Positions 48,762 to 57,152 of a DNA stretch of 64,000 bases are shown piece after piece (the stretch's first letter is position 1; every line of letters begins with the position of its first letter). The notes under the pieces are model-generated. The model saw only the letters and a list, made by a program, of their open reading frames with translations. It did no database searches and was not told where the DNA came from. A program made the position numbers and the translations under genes. This DNA comes from Oerskovia turbata (GTDB lineage Bacteria; Actinomycetota; Actinomycetes; Actinomycetales; Cellulomonadaceae), in contig NZ_JOFV01000004.1 in NCBI RefSeq assembly GCF_000718325.1, forward strand, positions 184,240 through 248,239. The letters run 5' to 3'.

Positions 48762-49115
48762 TCAGTGGCGGCCGTCGTACTCGACCTCAGGTAGGCCAGA
48801 GCGCCCAGGGACAACGTCGGTCAGCAGGTCTGGGACCGTGCTGTCCAGGGCGATGGCGATGTCGACAAGCGTGGACAGGCGCGGGTTCGAGGGCGTCTTC
48901 TTGGCCCGGTCGGACAGTCCGGCCTCGAGCAGCTGGTAGTGGTTCCGGCTCAGCCCGGCCCGCTCGGCAGCCCGCTCCTGGGTGAGTCCCACGGTTTCAC
49001 GCCGACGGCGCAGCTGCATGGCGAGGGCCATCGCCAGCTGAGACTCCAGAGGGCGTTCACGGGGCACCTCACCAACGGTGTCGGTGAGCTCCGATAGTGT
49101 CAGCCATGTACACAT
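48762..49115 (-). CDS. XRE family helix-turn-helix regulator of the BREX operon
   Basis: This 117-residue protein has a clear HTH_3 domain at about 30-100 (LRRRRETVGLTQERAAERAGLSRNHYQLLE is the area; marks VGLTQ, RAGLS, NPRLSTLVDIAIALD). It lies divergently from brxA with a palindrome between them and is the obvious candidate autoregulator and BREX repressor. The start may instead be GTG 49067 or ATG 49031, because ATG 49115 lies inside the palindrome. It is not the WYL-type BrxR known from other BREX loci. Confidence 0.8.
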   Translation of the reverse strand: MCTWLTLSELTDTVGEVPRERPLESQLAMALAMQLRRRRETVGLTQERAAERAGLSRNHYQLLEAGLSDRAKKTPSNPRLSTLVDIAIALDSTVPDLLTDVVPGRSGLPEVEYDGRH

Positions 49116-49131
49116 GGCCTTGTGGACATGG
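49094..49131. promoter_or_regulatory. Palindromic operator in the XRE / brxA divergent promoter
   Basis: CCATGT-AC-ACATGG at 49104-49117 is an exact 6-bp inverted repeat, and a further ACATGG lies at 49126-49131. TAGTGT (49095-49100, plus) and CACTAT (49094-49099, minus) are candidate -10 boxes for brxA and the regulator, so a bound XRE dimer would block both. Confidence 0.6.
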
Positions 49132-49181
49132 CCGCGTTGTGCGGCCGGTTCGCAGCGAACGACACCTGGAGATCCGCCCTG

Positions 49182-49937
49182 ATGCCCGACCCGGACCGTG
49201 CTGAGAATCCCGTGCTCGGTCATCTCCGCACCACGGCCAGCCACACCATCGGGATCCCGCACCTCACGGAGCTGCTCCGGGCGGTCCCTGCTGAGGACTC
49301 GTTCGAGCGGTACCGGTCAGCCGTCGTCGAGGAGAACGCGCTGGGTCGTCCCACCCATGCGGGGCGACTGCGCACTTTTCGACACCTTCGCGAGCTGTAC
49401 CTGCTTGACGTGACCGACCCCCGGTTCGCGGCGCTGCGGCGTCTCTGGGACCTGGACGCCGACGCCCAGCCGCTCCTGGCCGGGCTCCTCGCCTTCACCC
49501 GGGACGAGCTCCTGCGTGCCTCGTGGCCGGCCGTGGCGCGGGTGGTTCCCGGGGGCAGGGTCATGTCCGACGACCTCTCGAACGTGGTTGCCGAACGCTA
49601 CGCAGGCGCCCTGAGCTCGGCGACGCTCGGCAAGATCGGGCGGAACACCGGGGCGTGCTGGACGCAGACCGGCCATCTCGAGGGCCACGCACGCAAGGTG
49701 CGTGCCACCGTCGAGGCCCGTCCGGCCGCTGTCGCGCTCGCGGCGTACCTCGGGTACCTCGACGGCGGGCGTGCGCTCCACGTGCTCGACAACCCGTGGT
49801 CGGCACTGCTGGGCGTCGATGCCGGTGACCGGCTCGACGCGCTGCGCCGAGCGCACGACGCGGGCCTGCTCGACCTCCAGGTCGCGGGCCAGGTCGTCGA
49901 GGTCGGCTTCTCGTTGCTCGAGCGCGGCCCCCGATGA
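49182..49937 (+). CDS. brxA: BREX protein BrxA (DUF1819-like)
   Basis: This 251-residue helical protein fits BrxA by position and by segments such as RYRSAVVEENALGRPTHAGRLRTFRHL and LLAGLLAFTRDELLRASWP. BrxA binds DNA in studied systems and is needed in some BREX loci. ATG at 49182 is preferred (GGAG 10 bases upstream); the frame is open to GTG 49122 and ATG 49128, which lie in the operator area. It is the first gene of the operon; its stop overlaps the brxB start. Confidence 0.78.
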   Translation: MPDPDRAENPVLGHLRTTASHTIGIPHLTELLRAVPAEDSFERYRSAVVEENALGRPTHAGRLRTFRHLRELYLLDVTDPRFAALRRLWDLDADAQPLLAGLLAFTRDELLRASWPAVARVVPGGRVMSDDLSNVVAERYAGALSSATLGKIGRNTGACWTQTGHLEGHARKVRATVEARPAAVALAAYLGYLDGGRALHVLDNPWSALLGVDAGDRLDALRRAHDAGLLDLQVAGQVVEVGFSLLERGPR

Positions 49938-50491
49938 GCCGCGTCTCGGACCTCGAGGACGCGTACGTGGGCGAGCTCGGCCTGCTCTGGCGCGGTGGCA
50001 TCTCCGGCGCGGAACGCGTCTGGATGCTCGTCTACCCGCCGGATCTCGAACGCCAGGTGCGCGCGCGCGTCCCGGCGCTGGAGGTCCGCACGCAGCAGGC
50101 GGGCCGGCGCTGGGAGAGCGTCGACCTCTCCGACGCGCTCGGCCGGTGGGTCGCTGAGCACGAGTACGCCGAGGCCTTCTTCGAGGACCCCGGCGACTTC
50201 ACGTCCTCGGTCGTCGACCTGTTCACCGACGACGTCGTGAGCATGCTCCGCGCGCGCCTCGCTGCCGCGGACGACCAGACCGTCGTCGCGCTGGTCGGGG
50301 TGGCCTCGTTGTTCCCGTTCGTCCGCGCCTCGGCACTGATCCAGGCCGTCGACGACGCCGTGCGCGGCCGCCTCCTCGTCCTGTTCCCCGGGCGCCATGA
50401 CCCGGACACCCATTCCTTCCGCCTGCTCGATGCCCGAGACGGCTTCAACTACCGCGCCCGCGTGATCACCCCGGAGAAGACCGCCCGATGA
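49934..50491 (+). CDS. brxB: BREX protein BrxB (DUF1788)
   Basis: This 185-residue protein has DUF1788 character: SDLEDAYVGELGLLWRGGISG, ERVWMLVYPPDLERQVR, VVALVGVASLFPFVRASALI and RLLVLFPGRHD. BrxB has no known catalytic activity and is thought to bridge other BREX subunits. It overlaps brxA and brxC by 4 bases each, so the subunits are translated together. Confidence 0.9.
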   Translation: MSRVSDLEDAYVGELGLLWRGGISGAERVWMLVYPPDLERQVRARVPALEVRTQQAGRRWESVDLSDALGRWVAEHEYAEAFFEDPGDFTSSVVDLFTDDVVSMLRARLAAADDQTVVALVGVASLFPFVRASALIQAVDDAVRGRLLVLFPGRHDPDTHSFRLLDARDGFNYRARVITPEKTAR

Positions 50492-53400
50492 CTCTCAACA
50501 ACGACCTCTTCGTCCGCCCACCGGCCGAACACCCGATCCCGAACGAGGGCGTCTCTCAGGTCGGCATGCCCGCGCAGGGTGACGCCCAGCAGTGGGACGT
50601 GCTCCGGTACGAGCTGGCGAACTTCGTCTGCGAGGGCGAGTACGCCGACGGCATGGTGCGCATCCTCGACTCGTACCTGGCGAACCAGGGCCGCGCCACG
50701 CAGCCGGCCGTCTGGGTGTCGGGGTTCTACGGATCGGGCAAGTCGCACATGGTGCGGGTGCTCGAGCACCTGTGGGCCGACACGAGGTTGCCGAACGGCG
50801 CCTCGGCCCGCGGGCTCGTGACCCTGCCGTCCGAGGTCGAGAGCCAGCTCCTGGAGCTCTCGAGCCTGGGCCGACGACTCCAGACGTCGCCGTGGTCGGT
50901 CGCGGGCTCGTTGGACCGCGGCGCGGCGGGCAGCCTCAATACCGCGTTCCTCGCGCTCGTGCTGGGGGCCGCCGGGCTGCCGACGCGCATTGCGCCGGCC
51001 CAGGTGGCGCTGTGGCTGATCTCCGAGGGGATCTACGACGACGTCGCCGCGCACGTCGCTGCGGCCGGCAAGGTCGCGCAGCACGAGCTGAGCATCTACA
51101 ACCTCAGCCGGCCGTTGTCGGAGGGGATCCTGGCGGCTCTCCCAGGGTTCGCAGCCGACGCCGCGGGCGTGCGGGCCCAGCTCAAGAACCAGTTCCCCGA
51201 CGTCGCCACGGTGACCATCGACGAGACCCTCACGATCCTCGACCAGGTGCTTCGCCGCGTCGGTGGCGGGCAAGTTCCACCCACCCTCGTGATCCTCGAC
51301 GAGGTCCAGCAGTACATCGGTGAGGACGGCGGTCGCGCGCTGGACGTGCAGCACCTCGTCGAGGCCGTGTCCAAGGGGACCGCCAACCGCGTGCTCCTGG
51401 TCGCCACAGGCCAGCAGGAGATGACGGCCGACCCCACTCTGCAGCGCATCCGGGACCGGTTCACCGTCAAGGTCACCCTGAAGAACCAGGACGTCGACGC
51501 CGTCGTGCGGCGCGTGCTCTTGGACAAGGAGCCGGCTCGCAAGGCCGAGCTCGAGCGGGTCCTCGACGGTTCGTCCGCCGAGATCTCGCGCGAGCTGTCG
51601 GACACCAAGATCCCGCACACCCGGGCCGACGACGACACCCTGGTCGCGGACTACCCGTTGCTGCCGAGCCGTCGCCGGTTCTGGGAACACGTGCTGCGCG
51701 CGGCGGACGCCGGCCGCGCCGGTCAGCTGCGGTCGCAGCTGCGGATCGTGCACGACGCGACGGCCAAGGTGTCGAGGCAGCCCGTGGGCACCATCATCGG
51801 CGCCGACTACCTGTACGACGCGAAGAACGAGGACCTCAACCAGACCGCACAGCTGTCCAAGGGTATCCAGCGGCTCATCGCGGACCAGCGCGACAAGGAC
51901 GAGCTGCGCGGACGCATCCTCGGCCTGATCCACCTGATCAACCTGCTGCCCACCACGGGAGTCAACGACACGGGCGTACGTGCGACGGCCCCGCACCTCG
52001 CGGACCTGCTCGTCGAGGACCTCGCGCACGACGGCGCCCGCTTGCGCGCCGAGGTCCCTCGGCTGCTCACCGAGATGGCCGACGAGGGTGTGCTCCAGGA
52101 GGACGGCGGCGAGTACCGGCTCCAGACCGAGGCCGGGCAGGCGTGGGAAGAGGCCTTCCGCAACCAGCGGGCCAACGTGTCGACGCACGACGTCGTGGCG
52201 AAGCGCGAGGACCTGCTGCGGCGTGAGCTCGAGAAGCACCTACCGCCGCGCATCCGGCAGGGTTCGGCCAAGGTCTCGCGCACGGTGCGCCCGCACCGCG
52301 CCGACGAGCCGCCCGCACCGGGCGACGACATCGCGGTGTGGATCCGCTCCGAGTGGGACGGCGTCGCGCCCCAGCAGGTCGAGTCCCTGGCACGCGAGCT
52401 CGGCCCGGACTCCCCCGTGGTGCTGCTGCACCTGCCGCGCCTCCATGCCGACGACCTGGCGCAGGAGCTGCGGACACAGCTCGCCGCAGAGCATGTGCTG
52501 AGTCAGAAGGGACGCCCGCAGGACGAGGAAGGCCAGCACGCCTTCGCCTCGATGACGTCACGGGTCGACCGCGCGCAACGGCGCACGCAGCAGATCGTCA
52601 GCGAGACGGTCGCCCAGGCCCGCGTGCTCAACGGCGGGGGCAGCACGCCGTCGGGGGTCACGCTGCCCGAGCGGGTCACGGCCGCTGCGGAGAGCGCGGC
52701 GACGCGCCGCTTCCCCCGGTTCGGTGATGCCGACGACAGCCGCTGGGAGCGTGTGCTGGCCAAGCTCAAGGCGGGCACCGGCTCGGATGCACTCGCCGTC
52801 GTGGGGCACACCGGAGACCCCACGCAGCATCGCGTCGTCAAGGAGGTGCTCAACCGGGTCTCCTCGGCCGGGACACCAGCCACGGACCTCGTCTCCGAGC
52901 TCAAGGCTGCGCCCTTCGGCTGGCCCGACGACGCGGTCAAGGCCGCGTTCGCAGTCCTGGTCGAGGGCGGGCACGCGCACGTGACGTTCAACAGTGTCGA
53001 CGGCGACGTGCAGCAGGTGCTCTCCGCGACCCGATGGGGAGGCGTGTACCTGCGGCGTGAGGCCGTGGTGCTCAACGCAGCCCAAAAGATCCAGGCCCGC
53101 AAGCTGCTGGGCGACCTTCTCACGGGGGCGCCCGGCGAGCCGCCGACCAACGAAAACCTGGTCCCCAAGGCCGGGGAGGCCATGGACCGGCTCCAGCAGC
53201 GCACGGGCGCGCTCTCCGGCCCCGCGCCCCTGCCGCAGGTCGAGCTGCCGGCCACCGTCGCGGCGGTGCGCGGCGCGTCGGGGAACGACCGGGTCGTCAC
53301 GCTGCTCGCCGCCCGCGAGGAGCTGACCGCGTTCGCTGATGCACTGTCCGCCATGGAGTCGCGGCGGGAGTCGCGCGCCGGCATCCTCTCCGACGCCCGG

Positions 53401-53958
53401 GCGCTCGCGGCCGCTGCCTCCGATCTCGAGGCGGCGCGTCCCGCTCGGGAGCGGTTGGCTGCGTTCGAGCAGGGACGTGATCTGCTCGGCGCCTCTGACG
53501 GCGTCTCGCCGATCGTCGCCGACCTGACGTCTGCTCTGCGGGACGCCATCAACACGTCGGTGCGCCAGCTCGACGAGGCCCGCACCCAGGCTCGGCAGCG
53601 TCTCGACGCGCAGGATGCGTGGCACTCACTCGAGGAGGCGCACCGCGCCGAGCTGGCCGCCTCGGCAGGGCTCGACCCCGAGCCGCCACCGGACCTCCGC
53701 GACACGGCGGCGGTCCTGCGCGCGGTGCGGAACCGGCCGCTGGCGTCGTGGTCGGACGCGATCGACGCCGTCGACGCGCGTGCTGCCAAGGCACTCGACG
53801 AGGCGGTCCGACGCACCACGCCGCAGGCCGTGCGCGTGGCTCTGCCCGGCCGCACGGTCTGCACGGTCGACGAGGTCGATACGTATCTCGCGGAACTGCG
53901 CGCTACGCTCACCGCTGCCCTCGACGGCGCCCCTGCTGTGGTGGTGAAGGGCTCATGA
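50488..53958 (+). CDS. brxC: BREX P-loop ATPase BrxC
   Basis: The product has 1156 residues. Walker A is GFYGSGKSH at 79-87, and Walker B LVILDEVQQYIG lies near 270, followed by a sensor-like VLLVATGQQEM. The first 500 residues form the ATPase (DUF499/AAA-like) region; the rest is helical with long charged segments. BrxC is essential for phage restriction in type 1 BREX. At 1156 it has normal family length. Both ends overlap neighbours by 4 bases. Confidence 0.93.
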   Translation: MTLNNDLFVRPPAEHPIPNEGVSQVGMPAQGDAQQWDVLRYELANFVCEGEYADGMVRILDSYLANQGRATQPAVWVSGFYGSGKSHMVRVLEHLWADTRLPNGASARGLVTLPSEVESQLLELSSLGRRLQTSPWSVAGSLDRGAAGSLNTAFLALVLGAAGLPTRIAPAQVALWLISEGIYDDVAAHVAAAGKVAQHELSIYNLSRPLSEGILAALPGFAADAAGVRAQLKNQFPDVATVTIDETLTILDQVLRRVGGGQVPPTLVILDEVQQYIGEDGGRALDVQHLVEAVSKGTANRVLLVATGQQEMTADPTLQRIRDRFTVKVTLKNQDVDAVVRRVLLDKEPARKAELERVLDGSSAEISRELSDTKIPHTRADDDTLVADYPLLPSRRRFWEHVLRAADAGRAGQLRSQLRIVHDATAKVSRQPVGTIIGADYLYDAKNEDLNQTAQLSKGIQRLIADQRDKDELRGRILGLIHLINLLPTTGVNDTGVRATAPHLADLLVEDLAHDGARLRAEVPRLLTEMADEGVLQEDGGEYRLQTEAGQAWEEAFRNQRANVSTHDVVAKREDLLRRELEKHLPPRIRQGSAKVSRTVRPHRADEPPAPGDDIAVWIRSEWDGVAPQQVESLARELGPDSPVVLLHLPRLHADDLAQELRTQLAAEHVLSQKGRPQDEEGQHAFASMTSRVDRAQRRTQQIVSETVAQARVLNGGGSTPSGVTLPERVTAAAESAATRRFPRFGDADDSRWERVLAKLKAGTGSDALAVVGHTGDPTQHRVVKEVLNRVSSAGTPATDLVSELKAAPFGWPDDAVKAAFAVLVEGGHAHVTFNSVDGDVQQVLSATRWGGVYLRREAVVLNAAQKIQARKLLGDLLTGAPGEPPTNENLVPKAGEAMDRLQQRTGALSGPAPLPQVELPATVAAVRGASGNDRVVTLLAAREELTAFADALSAMESRRESRAGILSDARALAAAASDLEAARPARERLAAFEQGRDLLGASDGVSPIVADLTSALRDAINTSVRQLDEARTQARQRLDAQDAWHSLEEAHRAELAASAGLDPEPPPDLRDTAAVLRAVRNRPLASWSDAIDAVDARAAKALDEAVRRTTPQAVRVALPGRTVCTVDEVDTYLAELRATLTAALDGAPAVVVKGS

Positions 53959-56900
53959 GCACCATCCTGACGGCCGAGCAGCGCCGGTCGCTCGACAGCA
54001 CCGTCCAGAAGGCGCGCACCGCCGCCGAGGCCGCCGCCGCCGAGGCCCTGCATGCCCTCGCGGTCGGCGACACGCACCGGCCGGGCTTCCTCACCGACGA
54101 GCAGAACGAGTTGCGCCTCGCTCTGCGAGCCAAGGCGAAGCAGCTCGGCGACCTGGGGACCTACCTGCCCCAGGACCTCACGCTCCTGGAGCGAGACGTG
54201 GCCTACGAGCAGTGGCACCGGCTCCTCTTCGCACGGTTCCTGGAGCGCAACGGGCTGCTCATGCACCCCGAGTACCCCGACACCCCCGTGTCGTTGCAGG
54301 ACTGCGAGGAGCTCGCGGTCGGCGAAGGCGAGCCTGACGGCTGGTCACTGGCAGCCCGGTTCGCGGCCCAGATCCTGCCCGGGGTGTTCCGCCTCGACGA
54401 CCCGGCCATGCGGGTCAGGCTGTCCACCGAGCGGCGCGTCGAGCTGGAGCGTCTGCTCATGTCCATCCCGGCCGACGTCTTCGAAGCCGAGGACGCGCTG
54501 GGCTGGGTCTACCAGTTCTGGCAGACGGCGGAGAAGAAGCGCGTCAACGATCAGGGCGACAAGGTCGGCGGCGCCGACCTGTCGCCCGTGACACAGCTCT
54601 TCACCGAGAACTACATGGTGCGGTTCTTGATCGAGAACTCGCTCGGGGCGTGGTGGGCCGGGCGGCACCCGGACTCGCCGCTCGTCGGCGAGTGGGAGTA
54701 TCTGCGGCGGCTCGACGACGGCACCCCGGCAGCAGGCACGTTCGACGAGTGGCCACAGACCGCAGCAAAGGTCACCGTCATGGACCCGTGCTGTGGGTCG
54801 GGACACTTCCTCGTCGCGATGTTCGGCATGCTGTGGCGGATGCGCGCCGAGGAGGAAGGGCTCTCCCCCGCCGCGGCGCAGGACGCCGTGCTGCGCGACA
54901 ACCTGTTCGGGCTCGAGCTCGACCCGCGCTGCACACAGATCGCGACCTTCAACGTCGCGCTCGAGGCGTGGAAGCAGGGCGGATATCGGGAACTCCCCGC
55001 GCCGCAGGTCGCCTGCTCGGGCGTGCCCGTGCGGCAGACGCGCGAGGAATGGCTCGACGGCGTCCCGGACCACCTGCGCGAGTCGATGGGGACGCTGCAC
55101 ACGCAGTTCCGCGACGCGGACACGCTGGGGTCCCTCATCGACCCTCGGCCGGCTGACGAGGTCGATGGCGAGCTCTTCGGTCGCGACATGGTGGTCAACG
55201 TCACCTGGGACGAGCTCCGCCCGTACCTCGCGGCAAAGTTCGCACAGGAGGGGGCGGCAGGGTCGGTGCTGGGGCACGCGACCGAGGATGTCGTCCAGGC
55301 AGCCAGGTTGCTGGCCGGTCGGTACACGCTGGTCGCGACGAATCCGCCCTACCTCAAGCGCGCAAGCATGGACTGGACGCTCCAGCAGTACATCGACCAC
55401 CACCATGCCCAGGCGAAGAGTGACATCGCGACTGCGTTCGTCGAACGGTGCCTCGCTCTTGCCGGGAGTAACGGCACGATCGCCCTCGTCTCACCACAGA
55501 ACTGGCTTCTCCTCAAGACCTATACCGAGCTCCGTCAGCATCTGCTCGACGAGTATCGGTTCGACGGCGTCGCTCGTCTAGGGTCGGGCGCCTTCCGGCA
55601 GATCACGGGCGAGGTGGTCAAGGTCGCGCTGTCCATCGTGAGCACGCGCTCCGCCACGCGGAACCATGAGATCGCTGGCCTGCTTGCCCACCGCGTGACG
55701 GGGGCCGATGCCAAAGCACAGCACTTGAGGCACGACAAGGTGGTCCGCCCGACACAGGCGAGCCAGCGCCAGAATCCGGATATGCGGATCACGCTCACCC
55801 GGATCGAACCCGGTCAGCTTCTCGAGCGTTTCGCGGACGGTCTCCAGGGAATCAAGACCGGAGATGACCCGCGGTTCCGTCGCTACTTCTGGGAGATTCT
55901 CGACCGTGAGGAGCGAACGTGGAGCCCCTTCACCTCTTCGGTTCCAGTCACGACTCCATACTCGGGACGCAGCTACGTCGTCGCATGGAATGAGGGCGAC
56001 GGTGACATGACGCGAAGCCCCAGTGCCCGTATCGTCGGACGTAAGGGATGGGGGAAACACGGAGTTCTTGTGAGCCTCATGAGCCGCACTCTTCCCGTGA
56101 CAATCTATACAGGGGAACTTTTTGACACGAATGCAGCCCCAGTTGTTCCTCGTGACCCCGAAGACCTCCCAGCAATCTGGGCATACTGCTCGAGCCCGGA
56201 GTTCCACGAGGACGTCCGGGAGCTCGACGACAAGCTCAACGTCACCAACGCCACCCTCGTCAAGGTCGCCTTCGACCGCGAACGCTGGCAGAAGGTCGCC
56301 GACGAGATGGGCCCGCTCCCCGAGCCCCACTCCGACGACCCCACACAGTGGCTCTTCACGGGCGACATCCCCACTTCGACCCACCCCCTCCAGGTCGCCG
56401 TCGCGCGCCTGCTCGGCTACCGCTGGCCCGATCAGGAGCCGGACGACCTCGACCGGTTCACGGACGGGGACGGGATCGTGACCCTGCCGAACCTCGGCGA
56501 GGGTGACGCCGCCGGGCGGATTCGCGAGCTGCTCGCCGCCGCCTACGGCGACACGTGGACCGCCACGCTCGAGCACACGCTCGTCACCGAGGCGGGTGGC
56601 AAGACCGGCCGGCTCGAGGACTGGCTCCGCGACACGTTCTTCGCGCAGCACTGCAAGGTCTTCGACAACCGCCCGTTCGTCTGGCACGTGTGGGACGGTC
56701 GCAAGGACGGCTTCTCCGCGCTGCTCGACTACCACCGCCTCGACCGGCCCACCCTGGAGAAACTCACCTACACCACGCTCGGCACCTGGATCCGTCAGCA
56801 GCAGCACGCCGTGACCGCCGGGACCGCCGGCGCCGAGGCCCGGCTCGCCGCGGCCGAGGAGCTCAAGCGCACGCTCGAGCACATCATCGAGGGCGAGGGC

Positions 56901-57152
56901 CCGTTCGACGTGTTCGTCCGATGGAAGCCGCTGCACGAGCAGCCCATCGGCTGGGACCCCGACCTCGACGACGGCGTCCGCCTGAACATCCGCCCCTTCG
57001 TCACCGCGGGCATCCTGCGCTCCAAGGTCAATGTCCACTGGAAGAAGGACCGCGGCAAGAACCCCGACGGCAGCGAGCGCCACAACGACCTCCACCCCAC
57101 CCTCGCCGAGCGGCGCGCAGCCCGCGCCCAGCACGAGGCAGACACCGCATGA
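53955..57152 (+). CDS. pglX: BREX adenine-specific DNA methyltransferase PglX
   Basis: The product has 1065 residues. The class I methyltransferase core shows motif I DPCCGSGHF from D277 and motif IV NPPY at 463-466. A target-recognition region follows about residue 500-740, then a C-terminal helical domain (LEDWLRDTFFAQHCKVF, GWDPDLDDGVRLNIRPF). PglX methylates host DNA at a non-palindromic site and marks self. The part at about 55860-56170 is poorer in GC than the gene's remainder, suggesting that the specificity region has been exchanged. ATGA overlaps at both ends. Confidence 0.94.
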   Translation: MSTILTAEQRRSLDSTVQKARTAAEAAAAEALHALAVGDTHRPGFLTDEQNELRLALRAKAKQLGDLGTYLPQDLTLLERDVAYEQWHRLLFARFLERNGLLMHPEYPDTPVSLQDCEELAVGEGEPDGWSLAARFAAQILPGVFRLDDPAMRVRLSTERRVELERLLMSIPADVFEAEDALGWVYQFWQTAEKKRVNDQGDKVGGADLSPVTQLFTENYMVRFLIENSLGAWWAGRHPDSPLVGEWEYLRRLDDGTPAAGTFDEWPQTAAKVTVMDPCCGSGHFLVAMFGMLWRMRAEEEGLSPAAAQDAVLRDNLFGLELDPRCTQIATFNVALEAWKQGGYRELPAPQVACSGVPVRQTREEWLDGVPDHLRESMGTLHTQFRDADTLGSLIDPRPADEVDGELFGRDMVVNVTWDELRPYLAAKFAQEGAAGSVLGHATEDVVQAARLLAGRYTLVATNPPYLKRASMDWTLQQYIDHHHAQAKSDIATAFVERCLALAGSNGTIALVSPQNWLLLKTYTELRQHLLDEYRFDGVARLGSGAFRQITGEVVKVALSIVSTRSATRNHEIAGLLAHRVTGADAKAQHLRHDKVVRPTQASQRQNPDMRITLTRIEPGQLLERFADGLQGIKTGDDPRFRRYFWEILDREERTWSPFTSSVPVTTPYSGRSYVVAWNEGDGDMTRSPSARIVGRKGWGKHGVLVSLMSRTLPVTIYTGELFDTNAAPVVPRDPEDLPAIWAYCSSPEFHEDVRELDDKLNVTNATLVKVAFDRERWQKVADEMGPLPEPHSDDPTQWLFTGDIPTSTHPLQVAVARLLGYRWPDQEPDDLDRFTDGDGIVTLPNLGEGDAAGRIRELLAAAYGDTWTATLEHTLVTEAGGKTGRLEDWLRDTFFAQHCKVFDNRPFVWHVWDGRKDGFSALLDYHRLDRPTLEKLTYTTLGTWIRQQQHAVTAGTAGAEARLAAAEELKRTLEHIIEGEGPFDVFVRWKPLHEQPIGWDPDLDDGVRLNIRPFVTAGILRSKVNVHWKKDRGKNPDGSERHNDLHPTLAERRAARAQHEADTA

